Source: Acinetobacter halotolerans (GTDB lineage: Bacteria > Pseudomonadota > Gammaproteobacteria > Pseudomonadales > Moraxellaceae). Taken from it: a DNA stretch of 64,000 nt. The stretch lies in the NCBI RefSeq assembly GCF_004208515.1, contig NZ_SGIM01000010.1, forward strand, positions 83,172 through 147,171. The letters run 5' to 3'. This document shows positions 1-7,973 of the stretch, piece by piece (positions within the stretch are counted from its first letter, which is position 1; each line of letters starts with the position of its first letter). The translations under genes were made by a program, and so were the position numbers. The notes under the pieces were generated by a model. It worked only from the letters and a program-made list of their open reading frames with translations. It did no database searches and was not told where the DNA came from.

Positions 1-557
1 TCTTGCTTATATTTTTGGAAATAGCTCAGACACATCCTAAAGATAAAAGGGAGTGCAATGATGGATGAGCCAATCTGTAAAACGAAATGTAATGGGTAGT
101 TAAAGCCAAACAATGAGATTTGCTGAGCAAGTATTGTTTCGAATGCAAAAGTACGGAAATCTAAATGGGTGAGGCCATCCCAAATCAAATGTGTTGCAGT
201 TCCGATGATGATTGCAAAACAACTCATCAAACTAAAGGCAACAAAACGGTCAAATGAGTGGATATGTAAAGGATCTTGGATCGCGAACAGACGGTAGATC
301 ACTGGGCGATAAAGTAAATACCACAGGATGCAAAAGAATAACCCAAGTGGAAGATTTGGAAATAAAATGCCGCTCCATTGATGGGTCAGTGCAATATTTT
401 CTTGTGTAAATAAACGATAAAGATCTGGTGTCATGCAGCCGATGGCTAAAGCTGCGATGGGCAAATGACCTTTACTGATTTTTGATAATGGTGGCGCAAG
501 AACTGCATGAGACAGGGTAAAAGGCATGTCGTTAGAAAACGAGTTTTTTAAAATCAT
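1..557 (-). CDS. DUF4184 family membrane protein (3' end outside window)
   Basis: The reading frame is open from the ATG at 557 to the window edge, giving about 185 codons without a stop, so the C-terminus is missing. The N-terminus reads MPFTLSHAVLAPPL, followed by AIGCMTPDLYRLF. This His/Pro-rich start with a CMTPDL motif is what I know from DUF4184 proteins, multi-pass inner-membrane proteins of unknown function. Several hydrophobic segments follow (LPLGLFFCILWYLLY, FVAFSLMSCFAIIIGTATHLIWDGLTH). An internal ATG at 527 is the likelier true start, because the conserved part begins there. It is divergent from znuD, and the shared spacer carries a Zur-type palindrome. Whether Zur also controls this gene is not known. 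Confidence 0.7.
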   Translation of the reverse strand, partial: MILKNSFSNDMPFTLSHAVLAPPLSKISKGHLPIAALAIGCMTPDLYRLFTQENIALTHQWSGILFPNLPLGLFFCILWYLLYRPVIYRLFAIQDPLHIHSFDRFVAFSLMSCFAIIIGTATHLIWDGLTHLDFRTFAFETILAQQISLFGFNYPLHFVLQIGSSIIALPFIFRMCLSYFQKYKQ

Positions 558-612
558 GGAGCGACAGTGTAGCAAATGTTTTTTTCCGCTATGTTTTTTA
601 TTGCAAATTAAG

Positions 613-636
613 TGAAATGTTATAGTATAACAATTA
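613..636. promoter_or_regulatory. Zur box upstream of znuD
   Basis: A perfect 15-bp palindrome TGTTATAGTATAACA lies at 618-632, preceded by GAAA at 614-617. This agrees closely with the gammaproteobacterial Zur operator (GAAATGTTATA, one spacer base, then its mirror); the outer right arm is degenerate. It sits 30 bp before the znuD start, where bound repressor would cover the promoter. Under low zinc Zur would release and the receptor be expressed. The match is seen in the sequence; zinc regulation is inferred from the family. Confidence 0.85.
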
Positions 637-662
637 ATATTTGAGCTGATCCGAGACACGGT

Positions 663-2741
663 ATGTCATTTTCAAAAAGTATTCTGACTTTATCAATATT
701 AGCTGCTGCATCAGTTTCATCATTTGCCGCAGAAAATGAGCAAGTTAAAACATTAGAAACAATACGAATTAAAGCGCATCCGCTTGAGCAAACTTCACAG
801 GATTTTGCAGTTGCAGATACGGTGGTTGATCAAAAAACTTTAGCGCAAGGTGCGGTTACGATTGGGGATGCATTAGCCAATGAGGTTGGAATTTATTCTA
901 ATCAGTTTGGTGCAGGTTCAAGTCGCCCTGTAATTCGTGGGCAAGATGGCGCACGTGTTAAAGTGTTGCAAAATTCATCTGAAAATATTGACGTTTCAAC
1001 GCTATCACCCGACCATGCTGTGACTGTAGATCCTGCATTAGCCTCGCAGGTTGAAGTGATTCGTGGGCCATCAACATTATTATTTGGCGCTGGCACCGTC
1101 GGTGGTTTAGTCAATGTAACGGATAGCAAAATCCCAACGAAAATGCCAGAAAAAGGCTATGAAGGAAATGTTGGCTTACGTTACAACACGGGCAGCGATG
1201 AAAAACTTGCAAGTGCAGGTGTGACAGTCGGTTTAGGCGATCAAGTCGCTTTGCGTGTTGAAGGACTCAAGCGCGAAGCAAATGACTATATTGCCCCTAA
1301 TTACTTTCATGAAGGTGAAAAGGAGCGTCGAGTCGACAATACTTTTGCGGAAGGTCAAACCGTAAATGTCGGTTTATCTTGGATCTATGATCGAGGTTTT
1401 ACGGGTATTTCATACAGCAATCGTCAAGACAAATATGGCTTACCTGGACATAATCATGAATATGAGAGTTGTGATGCACATCTAAGTGGTCGACCTCACT
1501 TACATTGTGGAGATCATGATCATGGGCATGGTGATCATGATGACGACCACGGGCATGACGATCATGAGCATGAACATGCACATGGCGGTCCATGGATTGA
1601 TTTAAAGTCAGAACGTTATGATGTTCGTACTGAATTAGATGACCCTTTTGCAGGTTTTAAAAAGCTACGTGCTCAAGCGAGCTATACCGATTATCGCCAT
1701 GATGAAATCGAAGAAGATATCATTGCAACCCGCTTTAAAAATAAAGGTTATGATGGCCGCTTAGAGCTGGTTCATAACCCACTAGGTGCATGGGAAGGGG
1801 TGATTGGTACTCAGTATGGTCATCAAAAACTCACATTAACGGGCGAAGAAGCGTTCTTGGTGCCAAATACCACCAAGAAATGGAGTGTATTTGCCTTAGA
1901 ACATGCTCAATTTAATGATGTGCATGTTGAGCTGGCTGCGCGCGCTGAACAACAAAAAATTGATATTGATGATTCAAGCAAGAAAGATTTTGATGGCTCA
2001 GCCTATTCATTTTCAGGTGCGGCCAACTGGGAATTTGCACCAGACTACAAATTGTCTTTTGTTGCATCGCATCAACAACGTCTACCATTAGCACAAGAGC
2101 TGTATGCAAATGGCAAACACTTTGCGACCAATACCTTCGAACTGGGTAATGATCAGTTGAAGAAAGAGAAGTCAAATAACGTTGAGCTTGGTTTCCATTT
2201 TGACAATAACACCTTTGATTACCATGTACACGTCTACCATAACTGGTTTGATGATTACATCTTTGCACAAACTTTAGATCGTTACGAAGATTTCCGTTTG
2301 GTTGAATATACACAAGACAAAGCGCGTTTCTACGGTGCTGAGGCAGAAGCAGGTTATCAAATTTCACCAATCTATAAAGTCAGCTTATTTGGTGACTATG
2401 TGCGTGGTAAAATTGACAACGAAAATGCGCCTCGTGTTCCTGCTGGACGTTTAGGAACAAAAGTTAATGCAGACTTTGGTGATGGCTTTAGCGGTTCTGC
2501 TGAGTACTACCATGTGTTCCAGCAAGATAAAATTTCAGCGTATGAAACAGATACACAAAGTTATAATATGTTGAATCTTGGTGTGGCGTATTCAGGTCAA
2601 TACAGCAGCATGGGCGACTATCGAGTTTTCCTCAATGCAAATAACCTGTTAGATGATCAGATTTATCAACATGCATCATTCCTTTCAACCATTCCACAAG
2701 TTGGTCGTAACTTTACTGTAGGTGTAAATTTCAGCTTCTAA
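663..2741 (+). CDS. znuD: TonB-dependent zinc receptor, ZnuD-like
   Basis: Outer-membrane TonB-dependent receptor of 692 residues, of the family that imports zinc at low availability. A signal peptide (residues 1-22, ending SSFAA) is followed by a plug domain with the VIRGPSTLLFGAGTVGGLVN segment near residues 130-155, and a beta-barrel ending in the aromatic C-terminus typical of outer-membrane proteins (NFSF). An extracellular loop around residues 275-312 is extremely His/Asp-rich (repeated HDH, HGH and HEH), with two cysteines nearby. Such a loop is the hallmark of ZnuD and probably captures zinc. A Zur palindrome just upstream supports the assignment. The gene is transcribed alone and ends at a strong terminator. 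A copper or other metal substrate cannot be excluded from sequence alone. Confidence 0.88.
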   Translation: MSFSKSILTLSILAAASVSSFAAENEQVKTLETIRIKAHPLEQTSQDFAVADTVVDQKTLAQGAVTIGDALANEVGIYSNQFGAGSSRPVIRGQDGARVKVLQNSSENIDVSTLSPDHAVTVDPALASQVEVIRGPSTLLFGAGTVGGLVNVTDSKIPTKMPEKGYEGNVGLRYNTGSDEKLASAGVTVGLGDQVALRVEGLKREANDYIAPNYFHEGEKERRVDNTFAEGQTVNVGLSWIYDRGFTGISYSNRQDKYGLPGHNHEYESCDAHLSGRPHLHCGDHDHGHGDHDDDHGHDDHEHEHAHGGPWIDLKSERYDVRTELDDPFAGFKKLRAQASYTDYRHDEIEEDIIATRFKNKGYDGRLELVHNPLGAWEGVIGTQYGHQKLTLTGEEAFLVPNTTKKWSVFALEHAQFNDVHVELAARAEQQKIDIDDSSKKDFDGSAYSFSGAANWEFAPDYKLSFVASHQQRLPLAQELYANGKHFATNTFELGNDQLKKEKSNNVELGFHFDNNTFDYHVHVYHNWFDDYIFAQTLDRYEDFRLVEYTQDKARFYGAEAEAGYQISPIYKVSLFGDYVRGKIDNENAPRVPAGRLGTKVNADFGDGFSGSAEYYHVFQQDKISAYETDTQSYNMLNLGVAYSGQYSSMGDYRVFLNANNLLDDQIYQHASFLSTIPQVGRNFTVGVNFSF

Positions 2742-2776
2742 TTTTTCACTTAAATCTTATTGAAAAATCAAAGCAT

Positions 2777-2814
2777 AAGCTCTAGCCTTAAACCATTAGG
2801 CTAGAGCTTTTTTT
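2777..2814 (+). terminator. Rho-independent terminator after znuD
   Basis: Perfect 11-bp stem AAGCTCTAGCC / GGCTAGAGCTT with an 11-nt loop and a run of seven T. It ends only 6 nt before the first ATG of the next gene. Confidence 0.9.
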
Positions 2815-2820
2815 GTTTAT

Positions 2821-4284
2821 ATGCGTATCTTCCAACGAATCCATCAAAAATTAAACTGGTCAGGTCGGCGTTACATGGCAGTCATATTGAGCATTCTGGT
2901 GATTGGGTATATTGCTTCGGCGATTTACCACACTGTAAAACCACTCCCGAAAGGGTTGGATTTTACTGGTCAACTACGTCATGCCAATGTGAGGTTTTTA
3001 GCCGATCAAACTTATATTGATGGCGATGGTCAGCAACAAGTGGATCAACAGATTTTTAAAGAAGTGTTTCAATTGATTGAAGATGCGAGAAGCACCATTG
3101 TTTTGGACATGTTTCTTTTTAATCAAGAAGTTGGCGCATCCAAAATTAAGCAGATTCCATTAATGCAACAGTTGACTGATGCATTGCTGCTCAAACGTCA
3201 GCAAAATCCAAATATTCAAATTGTAGTGATTACCGATCCCATTAATTCAGTGTATGGTGGTCTTGCTCCAAAGCATTATGATCAACTTCGTCAAGCTCAC
3301 ATTGAAGTCATTGAAACCGATTTAAAACCATTACGTGCATCGAATCCGCTGTGGTCGGGGTTTTGGTATATCTGTTGTCAAGATGTAGGCAATAATCCAC
3401 AAAAAGGCTGGCTAAAAAATCCATTTGGTGAGCAGAAGATCACACTTCGCAGTTATCTAGCATTGTTTAATTTTAAAGCCAATCATCGTAAAACCTTAGT
3501 GGTAGATACTGAGGCTGGTTGGAAAAGTCTAGTGACTTCTGCAAATCCGCACGATGGAAGTTCACATCATAGCAATGTGGCGTTAGTGGTGGATGGTGCA
3601 ACAGCAATTGATATGCTACAAACTGAACAGGCGGTTGCGCAAATGTCGCAAGGGGGCAGCCCAATTGTGATCATGGGGGGACTAACGGAAGATAAAAGCT
3701 TGCCTCAAATTCAGGTGCTGACTGAAAAAGCAATCTATGATGCGGTATTGGAAATGATTAACACCGCCAAACAAGATGAACATTTGGATATCGCGATGTT
3801 CTATTTGTCTGAACGGAAGATTATTTCAGCATTAAAGCAAGCAAAACAGCGTGGTGTTCGCATCCGTATGGTACTTGATCCAAATAAAGATGCATTTGGT
3901 CGTCAAAAGAATGGTATGCCAAATCGCCAAGTGGCGTCTGAACTCAATGCGGTTGGTATTCCAATTCGCTGGTGTGATACGCATGGTGAGCAATGCCACA
4001 GTAAAATGCTGTTGAAATACAATTCCCAACAAGCTGAGTTGATTTTGGGTTCTGCAAACCTAACGGCCCGCAATCTGAAAAACTATAATCTTGAAACCAA
4101 TATGCGTGTGATTGGTTCAACTCAAGCGCAGGTGTTTAAGGATGCTGGACAGTATTTTGATTCTTCTTGGAACAATGCCAATGGTCGTCAAGTAACGCTT
4201 GATTATAAAAAGTATGCTGACGAGTCGAAAACCAAATATTGGGTGTATCGTTTTATGGAATGGTCAGGGCTATCGACTTTTTGA
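2821..4284 (+). CDS. Phospholipase D-family protein, membrane anchored
   Basis: 487-residue PLD-superfamily protein with two HKD-type motifs. The first is H222-R-K224 with Asp229 (HxKx4D intact). The second is H393-S-K395, but the Asp position is Tyr400. GSxN-like segments follow each (TSANPHDG, GSANLTAR). One N-terminal transmembrane helix (about residues 19-40, positive charges before it) should anchor the protein in the inner membrane with the catalytic part outside. Acinetobacter carries several PLDs linked to phospholipid turnover and virulence; I cannot say which paralogue this is, and a cardiolipin-synthase-like activity is possible. The start is uncertain. The ATG at 2821 abuts the znuD terminator and lacks a Shine-Dalgarno sequence; the ATG at 2875 (residue 19) is preceded by CAGGT and is an alternative. 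Confidence 0.82.
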   Translation: MRIFQRIHQKLNWSGRRYMAVILSILVIGYIASAIYHTVKPLPKGLDFTGQLRHANVRFLADQTYIDGDGQQQVDQQIFKEVFQLIEDARSTIVLDMFLFNQEVGASKIKQIPLMQQLTDALLLKRQQNPNIQIVVITDPINSVYGGLAPKHYDQLRQAHIEVIETDLKPLRASNPLWSGFWYICCQDVGNNPQKGWLKNPFGEQKITLRSYLALFNFKANHRKTLVVDTEAGWKSLVTSANPHDGSSHHSNVALVVDGATAIDMLQTEQAVAQMSQGGSPIVIMGGLTEDKSLPQIQVLTEKAIYDAVLEMINTAKQDEHLDIAMFYLSERKIISALKQAKQRGVRIRMVLDPNKDAFGRQKNGMPNRQVASELNAVGIPIRWCDTHGEQCHSKMLLKYNSQQAELILGSANLTARNLKNYNLETNMRVIGSTQAQVFKDAGQYFDSSWNNANGRQVTLDYKKYADESKTKYWVYRFMEWSGLSTF

Positions 4285-4293
4285 AGAAAAAAG

Positions 4294-4317
4294 AAAAGAG
4301 GCGTAATGCCTCTTTTT
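4294..4317. terminator. Bidirectional terminator
   Basis: Hairpin AAAAGAGGC / GCCTCTTTT with a GTAAT loop between the convergent PLD gene and the minus-strand gene starting at 4829. A and T runs on the two sides allow it to work on both strands. Confidence 0.85.
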
Positions 4318-4319
4318 AA

Positions 4320-4829
4320 TTATGGACTTGGCGGAATCAGTTGATCCAAATCTTTATCGCTTAACGTTTCTAATTCGCTGAGATCAGTTTTAATAGCCCA
4401 CTGTGTTTCATCCTCGACAGGGTTGGGCAAACGACCTTCTAACCAGTCACAGACGACATCAGGTGTAAAGTCTGCATGATTACATTGAATCACCCAAGCT
4501 AAAAAGTCTTTGGCTTCCCCATTCATATAAGGTGGGGGCGATACTGGGAAAAATTGTGTCGGTAAACGCTCATTGGTGGATAAATAATTCAGTACATGGC
4601 CCAGTTCCTGAACGGTTTGCCAAGCCAAAGGATGCTCTACATCAATGCTGAATTTAAACCACCATGCATGTTGACCATCTGTACCATGCGCAACGATACG
4701 TGATTCTTGCACGCTTGGAACCTTGCAAAAAAACTGAGAGAGACGATCAAAATTCATTTCAGACACAGATATAGCCTCAAAACGTAAAAAAAGAATTCTA
4801 GCATATTCCTGTGCTTGGTAGACTTTCAT
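4320..4829 (-). CDS. Conserved hypothetical protein, cytoplasmic
   Basis: Up to 169 residues with no signal peptide or membrane segment. The protein is acidic with many Trp and His residues, and I recognise no domain. Residues 25-120 look like a folded domain (MNFDRLSQFF, then HAWWFKFSID, then VQELGHVLNYL). The C-terminus is an acidic Leu-rich tail ending in IPPSP. The first 24 residues are less convincing; Met25 at 4757 is an alternative start, and neither start has a good ribosome site. It is convergent with the PLD gene and probably monocistronic. Confidence 0.6.
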   Translation of the reverse strand: MKVYQAQEYARILFLRFEAISVSEMNFDRLSQFFCKVPSVQESRIVAHGTDGQHAWWFKFSIDVEHPLAWQTVQELGHVLNYLSTNERLPTQFFPVSPPPYMNGEAKDFLAWVIQCNHADFTPDVVCDWLEGRLPNPVEDETQWAIKTDLSELETLSDKDLDQLIPPSP

Positions 4830-4995
4830 CGGTGATGGTGAAGTGTGTGGCTTATAGTAATCAATGTATAAAAAAGAGAAATAAAATCCCTCCTTATTTC
4901 ATCCTCAATCTATGCGAAAACTATAAAATGGTAACAAATGTTGGTGGTTTTTTGCTCTAAAATAAAACAATGACACTTCATATGGGGAGAGGGCA

Positions 4996-5487
4996 ATGCT
5001 GCAATCTAAATATTATCATTATGCTTTCTTAGGTATATTCAGTTGTTTCCCTACACTGTTGTATGCAGACAATGCTTGGGGTGGTTATAGTGGGACTGAG
5101 CGTCGTTCCTATCAGCAGACTTCGCCGTCTTATCAAGCGCCTGCTCAGGACCCATTTGCATTTTCAAATCAGCGCTATACCCCAACAGCCCCACCCAAAG
5201 GGTATTACTATCAGCCCTATCAAAATAGTCATCCTTATCCCCGCTATCCGCAACCAAGAGTTCGTATAGAGTACTATCCAGATACTCAAACGGAGCACCG
5301 CTATAGTCGCGATGCTTTTGTGGTTGGCAATGCCTTACCGAGTGAGTTCCGCAGCGAGCGTTATGTGGTTCGAGATTGGGGATATTATTCATTACGAGAA
5401 CCACCTAAAGGACGACATTGGGTAATGGTGGATGGGCGTTACTTTCTAGTCACCAACGATAACTTCACCATTGAGATTATTCGTTGA
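4996..5487 (+). CDS. RcnB family secreted protein
   Basis: 163-residue exported protein. Signal peptide residues 1-24 end at LLYA. A Tyr/Pro/Gln-rich low-complexity stretch (about 25-95) leads to a C-terminal RcnB-like domain (about 100-163) with the pattern GNALPSEFRSERYVVRDW, then a PPKGRHWVMVDG turn and RYFLV. RcnB of E. coli is a small periplasmic protein involved in nickel/cobalt homeostasis; most members are uncharacterised, so metal function is only suggested. A strong Shine-Dalgarno (GGGGAGAGGG) fixes the start. A second RcnB-like gene lies 152 bp downstream and shares the C-terminal domain but not the Tyr/Pro region, suggesting an old duplication. Confidence 0.8.
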   Translation: MLQSKYYHYAFLGIFSCFPTLLYADNAWGGYSGTERRSYQQTSPSYQAPAQDPFAFSNQRYTPTAPPKGYYYQPYQNSHPYPRYPQPRVRIEYYPDTQTEHRYSRDAFVVGNALPSEFRSERYVVRDWGYYSLREPPKGRHWVMVDGRYFLVTNDNFTIEIIR

Positions 5488-5501
5488 TGAATAGAAGTGC
5501 T

Positions 5502-5528
5502 GGAGATCAGCTCAGCTGATAGGTCTCC
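5502..5528. terminator. Stem-loop after small ORF
   Basis: Imperfect stem-loop: GGAGA at 5502-5506 pairs with TCTCC at 5524-5528, and TCAGCT/AGCTGA (5507-5512 and 5514-5519) pair around a central C. There is no T-run on either side, so it may be a processing or attenuation structure rather than a classical terminator. Confidence 0.45.
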
Positions 5529-5581
5529 ACAATTTCTTGGATATCATTACAAAGCTTTGCAATGTCCTTGGTTTTATTCAT
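5507..5581 (-). CDS. Possible 24-residue small protein (antisense between rcnB-like genes)
   Basis: A 24-codon ORF with an excellent ribosome site (AAGGAGAAACC directly before ATG at 5581). The product starts MNKTKDIAKLCND and ends VETYQLS. The composition looks protein-like: amphipathic, charged, one Cys. Its stop codon overlaps a hairpin (5502-5528), which could end the transcript. It is either a real small gene or the remnant of a longer one; no homologue is known to me. Confidence 0.4.
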   Translation of the reverse strand: MNKTKDIAKLCNDIQEIVETYQLS

Positions 5582-5639
5582 GGTTTCTCCTTGAGTTTCT
5601 TTTAATCTGAATTTAGATCAAAACACAGAGGATCAAATA

Positions 5640-6014
5640 ATGAAAAAGACATTGGTATTACTTGTTTCAACTCTAATGCTAGGCATGTCTGCATGTGCAG
5701 TTGCAGAGCCATCAAACCGTTGGAAAAATGATCACAATGATCGTTATGATAATCGTTACGACCGTTATGACCATCGCCATGATCAACGTAAACCACCCCA
5801 TTGGTCAAATGCGGATCGCGGAAATCATTATGGTCAACGTATTACATTTAAACGTGGTGAGCGTATTCCATCGCAATTTCGTAATAGTCGCTATGTAATA
5901 TCGAATTATCGTCAACATCGTTTATATCAGCCACCACGTGGTTATCAATGGATGAAGATACAAGGGCATTATGTTTTAGTCGATTCTAAATATCGTGTGT
6001 ATCGAGTTTCATAA
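5640..6014 (+). CDS. RcnB family secreted protein
   Basis: 124-residue exported protein. Signal peptide residues 1-22 (SACAVAEP); the Cys at 19 makes a lipoprotein conceivable, but the surrounding box is not canonical. Next is an Asp/Arg/Tyr/His repeat-like stretch of NDRYDNRYDRYDHRHD type, about residues 29-50. The RcnB domain (about 65-124) contains RGERIPSQFRNSRYVISNY and PPRGYQWMKIQGHYVLVD. The His/Asp-rich segment could bind divalent metal. The start is fixed by GAGGATC 8 nt upstream. It is paralogous to the gene at 4996-5487 and followed by its own terminator. Confidence 0.82.
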   Translation: MKKTLVLLVSTLMLGMSACAVAEPSNRWKNDHNDRYDNRYDRYDHRHDQRKPPHWSNADRGNHYGQRITFKRGERIPSQFRNSRYVISNYRQHRLYQPPRGYQWMKIQGHYVLVDSKYRVYRVS

Positions 6015-6029
6015 ACAGAAACTGAATTC

Positions 6030-6054
6030 AAGCAGGCTTTGGCCTGCTTTTTTT
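6030..6054 (+). terminator. Rho-independent terminator
   Basis: AAGCAGGC / GCCTGCTT stem with a TTTG loop and a T-run, directly after the second rcnB-like gene. Confidence 0.9.
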
Positions 6055-6176
6055 ATGCGAACTCATTCTCTTGAAGTTAAGCATGTTATACAAGTTTTAG
6101 GCTGCTTTTTTAGAGGTTGATATAAAGAACTGCTTCAATCAAATAACTTCGGCAGTTCTATGGTTGGGATGAAAGA

Positions 6177-6887
6177 TTATTTTAGGTGAGGGTACTGTCG
6201 ATAGATTTCTTCAAGTGACACATGCCCTAAAAAGTTTTGAGCATTTTCAGTGAGGTGCTGCTGTTCAATCGCATGTGCAAATTTGACTGCTGGATCAGAC
6301 TGTAGCTGTTGATAAATGCGATGGCAATTTGGAAAATGATGAATATCAATCACATTATGATATTTTAACCATCGTGCTATCCCTGCGTAGTAACCGTCGG
6401 CAAAAGATAGTTGGTCTCCCATCAGCCAAGTGTGGTTTGTTAAAGAGGCTTCTAATGCAGTGAATGCTTTTTCCACTAATACTTTTCCATAATCTTGGAG
6501 TGCCTGTTTAGAATCTTCTGGCATAGTGTATTCAACGCCATACCATAATGGAGCAAACGCATTGAATAAGGTGGTATTCAAGAATGCGAGTTTTTGATTA
6601 AACAGATTAAATGCCTCGGTCCCTTGTTGATAATGAAAAGCTGTATTTGAGCTTTTTGCTGTTATATGGTTCAAGATAGCCATCGTTTCGGTCACAATTT
6701 TACCATTACCGTAGATCAGTGCGGGCGTTTCGCCCAGTGGGTTAATGCGACGATATTCAGGCGTATCACTCTGTAATGGCATCTCGATTCTACAGAGTTG
6801 ATAGGGCAATCCTGACCATTCCAATGCAACGATTGAACCAAATGAACAGCCTGAAGGAATACCATAAAATAAGGTTAAGTTTGACAT
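6177..6887 (-). CDS. Glutathione S-transferase family protein
   Basis: 236 residues. The N-terminal thioredoxin-fold GST domain (about 1-80) begins LTLFYGIPSGCSFGSIVAL, with a catalytic Ser or Cys candidate at residues 12-14, the conserved cis-proline region NPLGETPALI and the TETMAIL helix. The C-terminal all-helical domain contains WLMGDQLSFADGYYAG, matching the GST N-capping box. A cytosolic detoxification enzyme is expected; the substrate is unknown. It is divergently transcribed from a LysR regulator across a 105-bp spacer rich in inverted repeats, so the regulator probably controls it. Confidence 0.88.
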   Translation of the reverse strand: MSNLTLFYGIPSGCSFGSIVALEWSGLPYQLCRIEMPLQSDTPEYRRINPLGETPALIYGNGKIVTETMAILNHITAKSSNTAFHYQQGTEAFNLFNQKLAFLNTTLFNAFAPLWYGVEYTMPEDSKQALQDYGKVLVEKAFTALEASLTNHTWLMGDQLSFADGYYAGIARWLKYHNVIDIHHFPNCHRIYQQLQSDPAVKFAHAIEQQHLTENAQNFLGHVSLEEIYRQYPHLK

Positions 6888-6897
6888 GATAATGACT

Positions 6898-6928
6898 CTA
6901 TCGTGGATGATAGAATTATCTTAAGATA
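6898..6928. promoter_or_regulatory. Inverted repeats in GST/LysR divergent promoter
   Basis: CTATC (6898-6902) and GATAG (6909-6913) form an inverted repeat, immediately followed by the perfect 12-bp palindrome TATCTTAAGATA (6917-6928). All share the TATC/GATA core. This is the expected layout for LysR recognition and activation sites between divergent genes. Confidence 0.55.
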
Positions 6929-6992
6929 GCGGGAAAGTTTCGAATAGTCAGGTATTATGCAACTTATTGTCTACATATATGGACATTGACGT

Positions 6993-7889
6993 ATGTTACT
7001 CAGACAAAATTTAAATGACGTTTTTCTATTTGTTGTTGCTGTAGAGCATCAAGGATTTTCTGCGGCGGCTAAACAACTCAATTTGCCTAAATCCACCATA
7101 AGTAAGCGTGTTGCAATATTAGAGCAGAAGTTGGGTTTAATACTGATTCATCGTAGTTCACGCAGTTTTGTTTTAAGTGAAGCAGGAAAACTCTTTTACC
7201 AGCATGCAAAAAATGCAGTAGATGAGTTTCGTTATGCTGAAGAAAACTTATTGATGCAGCAGCAAGAGCCGAGTGGTATCGTACGATTAAGTGCTTCTGT
7301 CCCTGTGGCACAATATATTTTATCTGATTGTTTACCAGAACTTGCAGAGCGACATCCTAAACTATTGATACAGTTAGAGGTCACTGATCGATATGTTGAT
7401 GTTATGAGTGAAAATTTTGATATCGTGATACGAAGCCATTTTCAAAGCTTGGCAGACTCTGGTTTGATTCAGCGGGTACTTAGCCACGAGGATATTATCG
7501 CTATCGCAGCACCTTCTTATTTAGCCAAAGTAGCTCCAATATATAAACCTCAAGATCTCGTGAATCATGATGGGTTATGGTCTGATATGCAAATGAATCC
7601 TTGGCATTTTCAGCATCGTTTAGGGGAGAAATGTTCTGTTCGTCCGAATATTCGGTTTATGGCAAATGAGACCGAGGTGTTAAAAGGGGCTGTTAAGCGA
7701 GGCATCGGGATCGCATTATTGCCCGAAGCTTTTTGTACACAAGAATTGTCTGATGGAAGCCTAGTGAATGTTTTACCTGAGTGGTATGCAGGTCGCGTAA
7801 CTACGAGTTTGTTGATGCTGACGAGACGCGGTTTATTGCCTAGTGTCAATATTACGGCTGATTTCCTCGTTGAAAAGTTAAAAAGATAA
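6993..7889 (+). CDS. LysR-type transcriptional regulator
   Basis: 298 residues, the normal LTTR length. The N-terminal winged helix-turn-helix spans about residues 5-65, with FSAAAKQLNLPKSTISKRVA as helix-turn-helix. The LysR substrate-binding domain (about 90-295) has the usual SGIVRLSASVPVAQ start. It belongs to the PP2Amar2576-like/CrgA-like branch common in Acinetobacter. The effector is unknown. Divergent orientation to the GST gene suggests control of it and of itself. Confidence 0.9.
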   Translation: MLLRQNLNDVFLFVVAVEHQGFSAAAKQLNLPKSTISKRVAILEQKLGLILIHRSSRSFVLSEAGKLFYQHAKNAVDEFRYAEENLLMQQQEPSGIVRLSASVPVAQYILSDCLPELAERHPKLLIQLEVTDRYVDVMSENFDIVIRSHFQSLADSGLIQRVLSHEDIIAIAAPSYLAKVAPIYKPQDLVNHDGLWSDMQMNPWHFQHRLGEKCSVRPNIRFMANETEVLKGAVKRGIGIALLPEAFCTQELSDGSLVNVLPEWYAGRVTTSLLMLTRRGLLPSVNITADFLVEKLKR

Positions 7890-7927
7890 AGCTGTACTTA
7901 CCCCAAACGTTGATTTGATTTAAATAT

Positions 7928-7959
7928 AAAAAAAGCGCCTGAATATTCAGACGCTTTTT
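7928..7959. terminator. Bidirectional terminator
   Basis: AAAAAGCG / CGCTTTTT stem with an inner CTGAAT/ATTCAG palindrome between the LysR gene and the convergent acyl-CoA dehydrogenase gene. Confidence 0.88.
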
Positions 7960-7973
7960 GTTCACTTCAGTGA

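Noticed and set aside
1399..1593. Minus-strand His-rich small ORF
   Set aside because: Reverse-strand shadow of the CAT/CAC-rich znuD loop.
1912..2370. Minus-strand ORF of 152 codons inside znuD
   Set aside because: No ribosome site, low-complexity His/Gln composition, fully inside a strong gene.
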